A stretch of 64,000 nt of DNA from Agaricus subrufescens (Eukaryota > Basidiomycota > Agaricomycetes > Agaricales > Agaricaceae). The stretch is taken from contig CM057059.1 in the NCBI GenBank assembly GCA_029945375.1, forward strand, positions 1,550,001-1,614,000, read 5' to 3'. The notes beneath the pieces were generated by a model. That model made no database searches, was not told the origin of the DNA, and was given only the letters and a program-made list of their open reading frames with translations. Of the stretch, positions 41,721-52,987 are shown one piece after another; position 1 is the first letter of the stretch; each line of letters begins with the position of its first letter. The position numbers were made by a program, and so were the translations under genes.

Positions 41721-43585
41721 ACATTAAACCCGGGTGTCGACTCATCGATCGATGCCCAGACCGCATCAAGTTCATCCAACCCCCCGCGGATAAGGACGAC
41801 TCTCTTCTCTATCACCTCGACATTCACGGGGCGAATATTCATAACACCAACGACCTCCATGTCATCACCGCTGGTGTTCTCAACCCATTTGATCCCTCCC
41901 ACCCCCTGGAGAATCAGAGTCATTCTCACATCGCCTTGTCCACCGTCTTCAACGACAAAACGATATCGTCCAAAACCCGTGCCGCTGGTCGCAGAGTCAC
42001 GAAGGAAACTCTAGTAGGATGGTCCGCGTTCTTGGGCCTCCTCAAAGCGTATCGCAAATTGGAGAAAGGACTCGAAGTCAAACGAGTTATTCTCTACACC
42101 ACGTCCCCGTCCATTGTTCGCGAACTTATGGCGGTTTCATCCAAGCCATTCGGTAGTCAATTGTCGATTGCCGTCTCGCTCATGTTCGAGGCTCTTGTAA
42201 CCAAATTCCCATCAGTGGATATTTGCGTGAAGGGCTTCCGAGAGAGTTGGGCAACTCGACCACCGGATAGCAATGTCGGCCTTCAGCCGGCTGCTTATCA
42301 GGCTTACTGGAACGCTAGAAAAGAGCGGACCTTCACTTGGGCGGGGATACAGTTTCCTCAATCTGCGTCATACAGATGGGCCAGAAGCGAAACCACCAAA
42401 TCAGCAATCGCACTATGGCAACAAGGGTTTGACGACCCAGCGAACCGACCTTGCTTCAAGGGACAAGGTTGGTACGACACAAAATCCTGTAAAGTGGAAT
42501 CTGAGAGGTTGAAGCATTGCGCTTCGTATCCGGATCACTTTTGGGTATCAAGCAGGGAATTGAGAGCGGGGCTAGCCACCTCCCCCTTTGCTCTGCATGA
42601 TGAATTTCACGACGGTAGTTTCGGGACTGGGATGTTGAGGCCGGACGCCTCCTACTCAGACTATCAACTCCGTCAGGGGAAGAAGAAATCTGGCCGGTTA
42701 AAACAGGGCGGTGCCGCTGGCTCAGATAACTCGGATCGGTTAAAACAGGGCGGTGCCGCTGATCACGAGAATAGTTGTAAGTTCACGGTTGACAAACCAA
42801 CTCACCTCAACTTAGGCTTATGGCTCCGCAACTACGGCGGGGTCTCCGTCGCTCATAACTCCCCCTTGTGTGCTCGACTTGTGCGCACAATCACCAACCA
42901 CGCCCCCATCGGATCATATCGCGCGCGATTCTTCCCGAATGAACCATTCAAGTCGTGTCCCTGTTCTCCCAACACACCGGAGACGCGACAGCATATACTC
43001 AATGTCTGCCCACTATTCGTCAGAAGGGCGGAGCACTATTCCATCGGCGGGATCGAATCCATCCCAGGTCTTATCCTATTCCTGACCGACAATCCCAAAG
43101 CATTTGCTTTTGAAGACGACTCCAATCTTCCGCGAGTGCCACGAGTATGCGAACCGGACTGGCCTGCGTATTACAAGCAGGTATACCAGCAACGGAAAGA
43201 CGAGAACAAGGAGAGGAGGAAGCGCAAACGTCCTCTTCTCCCGATGGGGCCAATATTCTATCATGAAGCGATTATGAGCCAATTTGAAACCGTGTTCGAG
43301 GCGGATGAATGGAGAGAGGTGTTTACGAATTCGGTAATGGAGATGAGGCCGTGGACTCGGCGGAATGTACACAAAAGGTGCAAGGAGTTTCTATTTTTTG
43401 TGCTTGTATTCGAACGATTTCTCTTTTTCTTGTTCTGCAGTAATGTACTTGTATTTCAGGCGATCGTTCTCTCTTCTTTTTCTTTCTCTCTCTCTCATAT
43501 AGCGTTGACCAAGTCCGCTGGATACGTTTCTTTTGCTCATTTGTTGTTCGTTTTTCAATGTAATGCCTTGAGCCGGCAGAGGTAG
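41721..43585 (+). CDS. LINE ORF2 C-terminal region (partial, open)
   Basis: About 620 codons open to 43585. It aligns by eye with the L2 protein over SDRIKF, NTNDLHVITAGV, SHSHIALS, SSKTRAAGRRVT, VKRVILYTTSPS, FPQSASYRWARSET, KPTHLNLGLWLRN and ITNHAPIGSYRARFF. The first half resembles a degenerate RNase H fold. The end has a CPCSPNTPETRQHILNVCPLF zinc-like motif typical of LINE ORF2 C-termini. The RT domain lies upstream of the truncation. A 42 bp tandem duplication (42695-42761 span) repeats RLKQGGAA; L2 has one copy. The true stop may be earlier than 43585. Confidence 0.87.
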
Positions 43586-43665
43586 AGTACAGGCGATGTA
43601 AAGTACGGGGAACGCGTTATGGCACCCTTAAGGTCGATTTTGAAATAAATCCCATTGATTACAAA
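41721..43665 (+). mobile_element. LINE L1, 5'-truncated, ORF2 C-terminal half
   Basis: Plus-strand LINE copy inserted in copia C9. The 28 bp target duplications are identical (41693-41720 and 43666-43693). It ends in the type-1 tail (GAACGCGTTATGGCACCC, then TGAAATAAATCCCATTGATTAC) followed by only three A residues. It begins inside ORF2, so truncation is at the 5' end, as is usual for LINEs. Its 3' UTR carries the GGATACGTTTCTTT block shared with the ORF1-only elements. Confidence 0.95.
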
Positions 43666-43693
43666 GCAAGTGTCTGGGGGTAGCCAAACTCGC

Positions 43694-45540
43694 TGAGAAT
43701 GTTCCTGGTCCACTTGATCTCCTTTCCAGCCTCAACAGCAGCCACAAACTCAGCCTCAGTGCTCGAGAGAGTCACAAAGGACTGACGCTTTGAGGACCAG
43801 CCTACAGCAGCACCAGAGAGAATAGTCACATATCCACCTGTAGCTCAACCTGTGGCCTTGCAGCCGCCATGAGAGGCATCGGAATAGGTAGTAAACAGTT
43901 CCCCAGAGTCACCACCTCTGTAGACAAGCTGGTAGTGCAGGGTACCCTTCAAATAGCAAAGTAAATGCTTCACTGCAAGCCAGTGGGCAGGAGCTGGGTT
44001 ATGATTGAATCTCCCAAGGTAGGAGACAGCATAAGGCAATGTCGGGACCGAGTCATGGTGGCCAGATACTGCAGGGCACCTACAGCAGAGAGATAAGGAA
44101 CTGATTTCATCTCAGCCTGCTCCTCGAGAGAGGGCACAATGTCTGAGAGCTCAGATCCAGGAGGTAGAGGGGTGGATAGGGAGTTGGAATCATCCATATG
44201 GAATCGTTCTAGCAGCTCCTTGATGTAGTGCTCTTGTGAGAGTGAAATGGTGCGCTTAGAATGGTCCTGCTTCACCTGAATACCCAGTAGCAGAGTGGTA
44301 GACCCAAGATCTCACAGTTTGAAGTGGCTAGACAGCTCAGAGACAGCAGCAGAGACAGCAGAATCGCTTTTTGACACCAGTGATATCATCCAATGAAGAC
44401 AGGCACTATGACCTTGATGTCTCCCTTGGAATAGATGTAGATAGAGTTGTCGGAGCGATGTCTGGAGTAACCAATACCCTCTAGGACACTTCTGAGCTTC
44501 TTGCTCCATTGCCTGGCAGCCTGCTTAGGGCCATAGAGTGATTTTCGGAGCCTGAAGACCATATTAGGTCCCCCAGTGTGGTAGCCTTCTGGTTGTCTCA
44601 TGTAGATCTCTTCTTTGAGTTCCCCATAGGTAAAGGCAGAAGAGATGTCAACAGAGCACATTTTGAAGCCTTCTCTTGCAGCTAATGCTACAATGAGGCG
44701 CAGGGAGGCAGGGCGGAATGTAGGAGCAAAAACCTCGGTGTAATCGAAGCCAGGATGCTGGGAGAAGCCCTTGGCAACAAGGCGAGCCCTGTAGCACTCA
44801 ATTGAGCCGTCAGCATGCCTTTTAACCTTGAATACCCATCCAGAGTTGACTACATTCTTTCCAGGAGGTAAATCAACAAGTTCCCAGGTCCTATTGGCCT
44901 CAGATTGAAAATCTTTTCCATCCTAACATCCTGCCAGTGAGAGCGATCAGGGGACTGCATAGCCAGCCTGTAGGAGCAAGGATCCGCATTAGAAACCACT
45001 CCAGCAAACTCTACATCACAGAAGTCACTGTCAACCAAAAAAGCGGCCTCTTCTTCAAGTTCTGGGTTGTCTCCAGGTAGGTCAATGTTTTTGACCCTCC
45101 ACCACTCACCAGGAGGTTGTCTAACTCGATTGGTGCGCCTAGGGACTCTTGGGGGCTCAGCAGGCGCAGGAGCGGTCGGAGGAGTGACAGGGAGTGGTGC
45201 AGGAGGTTGTGGAGGCGTTCTAGGTGGAGATGGAGCGACAGGGGATGCAGGAGCGAGCACAGGAGATGCAGGAGTGATCACAGGAGCTTCAGAAGAATTT
45301 TGAAGTGCTTTAGGCTCTTCAGGAGGAATAGCACTTGCAGGAGTCGTGCTGGGTGGCGGAGACGGTGCAGGGAGAGGCCAGATACCACCCCCTTCATCCT
45401 GGAGAGGTGGGAACTCGAAATGGGACGAGGGGAGCACTGGAGAGGGCTCTGAAGTGATAGGAGTCTCAGGAGAGCTGGGAGGGCCAGCAAATGATGGAAC
45501 AGCATTGAGTTGAGCTCTAGAAGTGCCAGGGAAGTACCTT
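43694..45540 (-). pseudogene. copia RT and RNase H of C9, several frame breaks
   Basis: Contains LSSTEAEFVAAVEAGKE, WSSKRQSF, TGA at 43845-43847 (CGA in C5 and C8), YSDASHGGCKATG, an indel near 44035, IKELLERFHMDDSNSLSTP, a disrupted catalytic segment near 44385 (FIDDI region with a small indel), YIYSKGDIKVIVPVF, VDISSAFTYGELKEEIYMRQPEGYHTGGPNMVFRLRKSLYGPKQAARQW, WVFKVKRHADGS with lesions, and the Pro-rich linker to RYFPGTSRAQLNAVPSF. Confidence 0.87.
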
Positions 45541-47672
45541 TCATCAAATTCAGCCCTTTCGGAGATGATTGAACGCTTGGTGACTGGGTTATAGAACTTC
45601 TAGCCCTTGTAGCCAGTAGGATACCCTATGAAAACGCATTTTTCATAGTGAGGCTGAAGAGAATTGCGTTTATCTCGTTGTATATGCACGTAGGCAGTGC
45701 ACCCCCATACTTGGAGGTGGGAAACATCAGGTTTTCACTTATAGAATGCTTGGAAGGAAGTACAGCCAGGGAGAGATGATGTAGGAAGCCTATTCCACAC
45801 ATGCACCATAGAAGAGATGCATTCACCCCAGAAACTCAGGGGCAATTTCGACTCAGAGAGCATTGCAGTGATCCTTTCCCCCATAGTTCTGTTAGCTCTT
45901 TCAGCTAGACCATTCTGCTGAGGCCTGTTGCGAGTAGAATGCCTCCTATCGATGCCACACTGTTCCGTGAAGGCTAGGAACGATTTAGACATGTATTCAC
46001 CGCCTTTATCGTCCTGTAGAGTGCGCATTTTCACTCCTAGTTGGTTTTCAGCCAAAGATTTGTAGATTTTGAACGCTTCAAAGGCCTCTGACTTGCTTTT
46101 CAGCAGATATACAGCCCGGAAACGCGTTGCATCATCTATAAACGTTATCCAGTACTTGTAGCCTGAGTGGGAAGCGACTGGGAGCGGTCCATGAAGGTCT
46201 GAGTGCACCAGCTCAAGTGGAGATCGATTATGGCTGGTAGAGGAGGGGAAAGGAAGCGAATGCATCTTCCCAGCAAGGCAGGGCTCACATATGGGGTCAG
46301 GGGACGCTTTAGAGTCAATTTTAAGGCCTGTAACAAGCTCCTTGTTCACCATAGACCTCACATCAGCATAATTGTGGTGAAAAAAGCGACGATCCCATAG
46401 GGAGAGGTCACAGGGGAGTGTAGAGACCGAAAAAGCGGCCTCCGAGGTCAGAGTTGAGCCATCTAGCTCAGCAGAGTTGTTAGGATGGATGGTGGCCGTG
46501 AAAAGCGTCGTCCCCTTGCAGCAGAAGGCCATAGAATGAGCAGAAATTGTGATAATAAAGTTCTTGTGCTGTGCAAGGTATAGACAAGACAGCAGATTAC
46601 TGCGGAGTGCAGGAACATGTAAAACCCTAGTAAACTCGACCGCTCTAGCCACCTTTCCGCTCAAAACTGGCTCAAAGACCACAGACCCCACCCCAGCAGA
46701 GTAAACAACTGAATTATCAGCTAAGCGAATGGGAATGCGATGGGGGGAGTAGGATTTGAACCAATGCTTGTGGGGGGTCATATGAGAAGTGGCCCCTGTA
46801 TCTACAAGCCAGTGGAAGTCAGCATCGAGCTGCAGGGGGGCAGAGAGCGAAGGGGAAGAGGTAGGGGAGGGAGCACTTGCATTTCCAGCAAATTCTCGGA
46901 CTCTCTGTGCTTTTTCGGCACCAGGAGTCGAGCTAGAGCTTCCAGAAGCGGTGGGGGAGTCATTGGAGCTGTCCTGGGCCTTGTTGGCCTTGTTTCCTCG
47001 AGTTCTGGGCTTCTGAGCGTCCTCCTGAGCGCGTTTCTTCGCCTTTTCGAACGTCCAGCAGTTAGCCACCTTGTGACCAGTTCTCCCACAGAAATCGCAG
47101 GTCTCCGACGCGTTTTTGAAGCCAGAACGCGCTGCTAGGGCCTGGGAGCCTCCCAAGGCGTCCTGAGCACGTTTCCTTCGCTGGATATCCTTTGTAACGA
47201 AGGCCTGATGGATGGTAGTCTTATCCAGCTTGTCCATAAGCAAAAGAGACGATGTGAAGGCAGAAAACTCGTCCGGGAGCGCCCTAATGAGTGCCATAGA
47301 GGCCAGCTCATCATCCAGCTGCTCTAAAGTGAATTTCTCCGGTCTGAGCTCCTTTAGACGACGTTTGCAGCCCTTTACACGGTTTATAAGTGACTGGAGG
47401 GACTCCTCCTCGAGTTTACGGATGCTAAACAGCTCATCATAGGCATTGAATCGCATTCCAGCCTTCTTCTGACGATGTACAGCCTCCAGAGCAGCCCACA
47501 TCTTGATTGGATCATCCTGGATGCCTGCAAAATGCACTCTTTGGTCTTCTTCAACCATTAGATAGAGCCAGCCAGCTGCCTTGTCGAGTTTGTCCTCCCA
47601 GAGTGACTGGGAAGCGAAATCCTGGGGAGTAGGGGAAGAGGGAATGGAGGGAGGACTTTGTTTGCCTGAAAC
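45541..47672 (-). pseudogene. copia gag, protease and integrase of C9
   Basis: A 607-codon open stretch (45735-47558) plus edges: LDKAAGWLYLMVEEDQRVHF, gag core, CCHC knuckle CDFCGRTGHKVANC, protease LVDTGATSHMTP, pre-integrase CEPCLAGKMHSLPFP, integrase core with HSDLHGPLP, GYKYWITFIDDATRFRAVYLL, LQDDKGGEYMS, STRNRPQQNGLAERANRTMGERI. A TGA at 45735-45737 follows FQAFYK, where C10 has CGA and C4 has CAA. Near 47670 the frame runs into the C10 LTR. Gag and protease look intact. Confidence 0.9.
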
Positions 47673-47989
47673 TGTTAGAATGCCCCAAGCATTCAGTTAT
47701 TAGAGTGACTGGTTAATTTGTTTTGTGTATATCTCGACTTAGAGTACAGCGGACGATTCCGCTCACGTGATAGATTAGTCAGCGCATGTTGAACTTGCCT
47801 GTGGACAACTTAGAAGTCTTTAGCTTCTTATACTTGTCCACAGGTGAGCAATCTCTTTGTATTGCTGTTATAGCTTCTTATACTTGTCCACAGAGTAACT
47901 GTGCTAATACTAGCTCATTTCTTATCTGATCTGCTCGATGCTAGTGTTGTTAGGATCACCACTGCAAACTCTACGTTCCACTTCCAACA
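47673..47989 (+). repeat. copia family A LTR (5' LTR of C10)
   Basis: A 317 bp LTR, TGTTAGAATG to CTTCCAACA. The hairpin is at 47799-47843 and a second copy of the distal arm is at 47871-47893. The primer-binding site GGTTATGGGCCC follows at 47990-48001. Confidence 0.94.
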
Positions 47990-48122
47990 GGTTATGGGCC
48001 CTGGCTTCTAATGACCTACAAATCAATTTTTCTTTCTTCAACCATCTTCAACTCAACTCCTACTCTCTCTCATCCCTCCTCCCTCAAACTATTTTGCTTC
48101 TCCTGCCCTCATTTTTGCTTGT

Positions 48123-50750
48123 ATGGCTTCGTGTTCACCAGCATTTGTTAAGCTCAATGGGGAGAACTATGCCATGTGGTCCAGCAAGATGGAGGCCTGG
48201 CTACGTGCCTCTGGCCTATGGAGACTTGTTTCAGGCAAACAAAGTGCTCCCTCTATTCCCTCTTCCCCTACTCCCCAGGATTTTGCTTCCCAGTCACTCT
48301 GGGAGGACAAACTTGATAAGGCTGCTGGCTGGCTCTACTTAATGGTTGAAGAAGACCAAAGGGTGCATTTTGCAGGCATCCAGGACAATCCCATCAAGAT
48401 GTGGGCTGCTCTGGAGGCTGTACATCGTCAGAAGAAGGCTGGAATGCGATTCAATGCCTATGATGAGCTATTTAGCATCCGTAAACTCGAGGAGGAGTCC
48501 CTCCAGTCGCTTATAAACCGTGTAGGGGCTGCACCAAACGTCTCAAGGAGCTTAGACTGGAGAAATTCACTTTAGACCAGCTGGATGATGAGCTGGCCTC
48601 TATGGCACTCATTAGGGCGCTCCCAGACGAGTTTTCGGCCTTTACATTGTCTCTCCTGCTTATGGACAAGCTGGACAAGACCACAATCCACCAGGCCTTT
48701 GTCACGGAGGATATCCAGTGAAGGAAATGTGCTCAGGATGCCTTGGGAGGCTCCCAGGCTCTGGCAGTGTGTTCTGGCTTCAAAGGTGCATCGGAGACCT
48801 GCAATTTCTGCAGGAGGACTGGTCACAAGGTGGCCAACTGCTGGATGTTTGAGAAGGCAAAGAAACGTGCTCAGGAGGATGCTCAGAAGCCCAGAACTCA
48901 AGGAAACAAGGCTAACAAGGCCCAGGACAGCTCCACTGACTCCCCCACCACTTCCTCAAGCTCCAACCTGACTCCTGGTGCCAAAGAAGCACAGAGAGTG
49001 CAAGAATTTGCTGGAAATGCAAGTGCCCCCTCCCCTACCTCTTCCCCTTTGCTCTCTGCCCCCCTGCAGCTCAATGCTGACTTCCACTGGCTTGCAGATT
49101 CAGGGGCCACTTCTCATATGACCCCTCACAAGCATTGGTTCAAGTCCTACTCCTCCCATCCCATTCCCATTCGCTTGGCTGATAATTCAGTTGTTTACTC
49201 TGCTGGGGTGGGGTCTGTGGTCTTTGAGCCAGTTTTGAGTGGAAAATTGGTTAGAGTGGTTGAGTTTACTAGAGTTTTGCATGTTCCTGCTCTCCGGAGC
49301 AACTTGCTGTCTTGTCTATACCTTGCACAGCACAAGGATTTCATTATCACGATTTCTGCTCATTCTATGGCCTTCTGCTGCAAGGGAACAATGCTTTTCA
49401 CAGCCACCATCCATCCTAACAACTCTGCTGAGCTAGATGGCTTAACTATCATCTCAGAGACCGCTTTTTTGGTCTCTACACTTCCCTGTGACCTCTCCCT
49501 ATGGCATTGTCGCTTTATCCATCACAATTATGCTGATGTGAGGTCTATGGTGAGCAAGGAGCTTGTTACAGGCCTCAAAATTGACTCTAAAGCGTCCCCT
49601 GACCCTATATGTGAGCCCTGCCTTGCTAGCAAGATGCATTCACTTCCTTTCCCCTCCTCTACCAGCCATAATCAATCTCCACTTGAGCTGGTGCACTCAG
49701 ACCTCCACAGACCACTCCCAGTCACTTCCCACTCAGGCTACAAGTACTGGATCACATTTATAGACAATGCAATGCCTTTCCGGGCTGTATATCTGCTGAA
49801 AAGCAAGTCTGAGGCCTTTGAAGTGTTCAAAATCTACAAATCTTGGGCTGAAAACCAACTAGAAGTGAAAATGCGCGCTCTACAGGACGATAAAGGCGGA
49901 GAATACATGTCTAAAGCCCTTCCTAGCCTTCACAGAGCAGTGTGGCATCGACAGAAGGCATTCTACTTGCAACAGGCCTCAGCAAAATGGTCTAGCTGAA
50001 AGGGCTAACAGAACTATGGGGGAAAGGATCACTGCCATGCTCTCTGAGTCGAAATTGCCCCCAAGTTTCTGGGGTGAATGTATCTCTTCTATGGTGCATG
50101 TGTGGAATAGGCTTCCTACGTCGTCTCTCTCTGGTTCTACACCCTTCCAAGCATTCTATAAGCGAAAACCCGACATCTCCCACCTCTGAGTATGGGGGTG
50201 CACTGCCTACATGCATATACAGTGAGATAAATGCAATTCTCTTCAGCCTCACTATGAAAAATGCGTTTTCATAGGGTATCCCACTGGCTACAAGGGCTGG
50301 AAGTTCTATAACCCAGTCACCAAGCATTCAATCATCTCAGAAAGGGCAGAATTCAATGAAAGGTACTTCCCTGGCACTTCTAGAGCTCAACTCGATGCTA
50401 TTCCATCATTTGCTGGCCCTCTGAGCTCTCCCAAGACTTCTATCACTTCAGAGGCCTCTCCAGCACTCCCCTCATTGCATCTTGGCTTCCCACCTCTCCA
50501 GGATGAAGGGGATGGTATCTGGCCTCTCCCTGCACCGTCTCCACTGCCTAGTCTGACTCCTGCAAGTGATATTCCTGAAGAGTCTAAAGCACTTCAAAAT
50601 GCTCCTAAAGCTCCTGTGATTGCTCCTGCATCTCCTGTTGCTCCCTCTCCACCTAGAACACCTCCACAACCTCCTGCACCACTCCCTGTCACTCCTCCGA
50701 CTGCTTCTGTGCCTGCTGAGCCTCCACAAGTCCCTAGGTGCACCAATTGA
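48123..50750 (+). pseudogene. copia gag, protease and integrase of C10
   Basis: Starts MASCSPAFVKLNGENYAMWSSKMEAWLRASGLWRLVSGKQ. A frameshift near 48525 and TGA at 48719-48721 (CGA in C9) break gag. It continues with CNFCRRTGHKVANC knuckle, protease LADSGATSHMTPHKHWF (DSG catalytic), pre-integrase CEPCLASKMHSLPFP, integrase core, a frameshift near 49915, PQQNGLAERANRTMGERI in another frame, the HYEKC-GYKGWKF block, and the Pro-rich linker, ending TGA near 50748. It is decayed, with many C-to-T type changes against C9. Confidence 0.88.
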
Positions 50751-52037
50751 GTTGAACGACCTCCTGGTGAGTAGTGGAGGGTCAAGAACATTGACCTGCC
50801 TGGAGACAACCCAGAACTTGAAGAAGAGGCTGCTTTCCTTGTTGACAGTGATTTCTGTGATGTAGAGTTTGCTGGAATGGTTTCTAATGTGGATCCTCAG
50901 TCCTACAGGCTTGCTATGCAGTCCCCTGATCGCTCTCACTGGCAGGACACTTGCAACACCGAGATTTTCAATCTGGAGGCCAACAGGAACTGGGAACTCA
51001 TTGATTTACCTCCTGGAAAGAAAGTAGTCAACTCTGGATGGGTATTCAAGGTTAAAAGGCATGCTGACGGCTCAATAGAGTGCTACTGGGCTTGCCTTGT
51101 TGCTAAGGGCTTTTCCCAGCATCCAGGATTTGATAACACCAAGGTCTTTGCCCCTACATTCCACCCTGCCTCCCTGTGCCTCATTGTAGCCCTAGCTGCA
51201 AGAGAAGGCTTCAAAATGCAATCTGTTGACATCTCCTCTGCCTTCACCTATGGGGAACTTGAAGAGGAGATCTACATGAGACAACCAGAAGGCTACCACA
51301 CTGGGGACCTAATATGGTCTTCAGGCTCCGTAAATCGCTCTATGGCCTTAAGCAGGCTGCCAGACAGTGGAGTAAGAAGCTCTGAGGTGTTCTAGAGGGT
51401 ATTGGCTACTCCAGACTTCGCTCCGACAACTCTATCTACATCTATTCCAAGGGAGACATTAAGGTCATAGTGCCTGTCTTCATTGATGATATAACTCTGG
51501 TGTCTAAAAGCAATTCTGCTGTCTCTGCTGCTGTCTCTCAGCTGTCTAGCCACTTCAAACTGTGAGATCTTGGGTCTACCACTCTGTTACTAGGTATTCA
51601 GGTGAAGCAGGACTGTTCTAAGCACACTATTTTGCTCTCTCAAGAGCACTACATCAAGGAGCTGCTAGAACAATTCAATATGGATGATTCCAACTCCCTT
51701 TTCACCCCCTTGCACCAGGTTCTGAGCTCTCAGACATTGTGCCCTCTCTTGAGGAGCAGGCTGAGATGAAATCAGTTCCTTATCTCTCTGCTATAGGTGC
51801 CCTGCAGTATCTGGCCACCATGACTCGTCCCAACATTGCCTATGCTGTCTCCTACCTTGGGAGATTCAATCATAACCCAGCACCTGCCCACTGGCTTGCT
51901 GTAAAGCATTTACTTCGCTATTTGAAGGGCACCCTGCACTACCAGCTTGTCTATAGGGGTGGTGACTCTGGGGAACTGTTTACCACCTATTCCAATGCCT
52001 CTCACGGTGGCTGCAAGGCCACAGGTTGAGCTACAGG
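50751..52037 (+). pseudogene. copia RT and RNase H N-part of C10
   Basis: Contains DSDFCDVEFAGMVSNVDP, WELIDLPPGKKVVNSGWVFKVKRHADGSIECYWACLVAKGF, FDNTKVFAPTF, FKMQSVDISSAFTYGELEEEIYMRQPEGYHTG, a frameshift near 51310, VFIDDITLVS-type catalytic sequence near 51475-51505, a TGA near 51563, a 2 bp-type indel near 51705, ALQYLATMTRPNIAYAVSYLGRF, YSNASHGGCKATG (the first RNase H Asp is Asn) and TGA at 52027-52029. Gypsy G interrupts at 52038. Confidence 0.88.
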
Positions 52038-52588
52038 TGTTATAGTGACCCCGGCCCGGTCCTAAGCTGGGGCGATACGTCACTACCGATAACACAGTTA
52101 CTGATAGAGCGTATCAAAGGAGCCTTCTCGGTTGAATGGAGATTCAACTTCAAAGGTAATAATACTGAGATGATTATAGAAGCAAGAGAGGGAGCTTAGC
52201 AATTAAGACTTATAAGTTCTAGAGCTTTTAGATAAAGGCTTAGTATTAGTCTCCACCTAACCAAGTAGAAACATTGTTTCTACATGGTCGAGTTGAGGGG
52301 TTTATATACTACAGCAAGTATCTACTTATGTAATACTAATAGGAGTCATATCCAGTCATAACTAGTCATAATAAGTCATATCAAGTCATAACTAATCATA
52401 ATGAGTCGTATTAAGTCATATAAGTTCTCCAAGTCATTATAAGTCAGAATGACTCATGACTGTGAGTCGGAAGATTCTTGACTTTGCTGACTAAGAAATA
52501 TTATGTAAGAAAAGAGAAACAATATTCGATATGATTACATCAGCAAAGGTAGGCATATTAGATAAGAAAAGTAATTGAAATCATAACA
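52038..52588 (-). repeat. gypsy G LTR (3' LTR in element sense)
   Basis: A 551 bp LTR, TGTTATAGTG to TCATAACA. The outer flank ACAGG (52033-52037) matches the duplication at 60337-60341. It contains a run of about ten-base AGTCATA-type repeats, one unit longer than in the partner LTR. The LTRs differ at a modest number of positions, so insertion is not very recent. Confidence 0.96.
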
Positions 52589-52601
52589 TTATCCCTTTCG
52601 T
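52589..52601 (-). other. gypsy polypurine tract
   Basis: On the element strand ACGAAAGGGATAA lies directly upstream of the 3' LTR start. It is the expected primer for plus-strand DNA synthesis. Confidence 0.65.
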
Positions 52602-52987
52602 AAACTAGATGTCCACATCTAAATTTACAAATTGAGATTACCTTCCCTATTGATATTGTACTCAGTTACTTCGTCATGTTAGAAGTCTTGTGACTCCTTA
52701 TATTCGTCAACTTGATCATAAATTCCCAGTGTCGGGGATCATTGGTGTTTAGGTTTGTTAGAATTTCTGTGGTGTATGGAAGACGAGCAATCTGTTCCTC
52801 GATTGTGATGATTGGTGGGAGGGGTGGTAGTGGATATAAATGTTTTAACTGATTAGATATTATCTTTTGATCTATCAGTGTCATTTGGGATGTTGTTTGT
52901 TGTTTGGTTTAATTTTGATGTAAGATCCGGTATAGTGTTTGAATTATCTTGTAAAGATTCTTTCTTGCATTACAACCATCGACACTC
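52602..52987. other. gypsy 3' non-coding segment
   Basis: AT-rich sequence between the polypurine tract and the antisense ORF. I see no gene or clear signal in it. Confidence 0.5.

Larger units (their letters stand above)
41120..47672 (-). mobile_element. copia family A element C9, split by LINE L1
   Basis: Order on the minus strand: gag (N-terminus lost), protease, integrase, RT, RNase H, 3' LTR. Only the gag start and 5' LTR are missing, where the LTR of C10 begins at 47673 in opposite orientation. L1 lies between 28 bp duplications in RNase H. Confidence 0.9.

Noticed and set aside
47799..47893. Spaced direct repeats in copia LTRs as a CRISPR-like array
   Set aside because: Only two copies of a 22-23 base unit, located inside LTRs and shared by all LTR copies. 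They are hairpin arms, not an array.
52300..52460. AGTCATA-type repeats as a separate satellite
   Set aside because: They lie wholly inside both gypsy LTRs and vary by one unit; they are part of the LTR.
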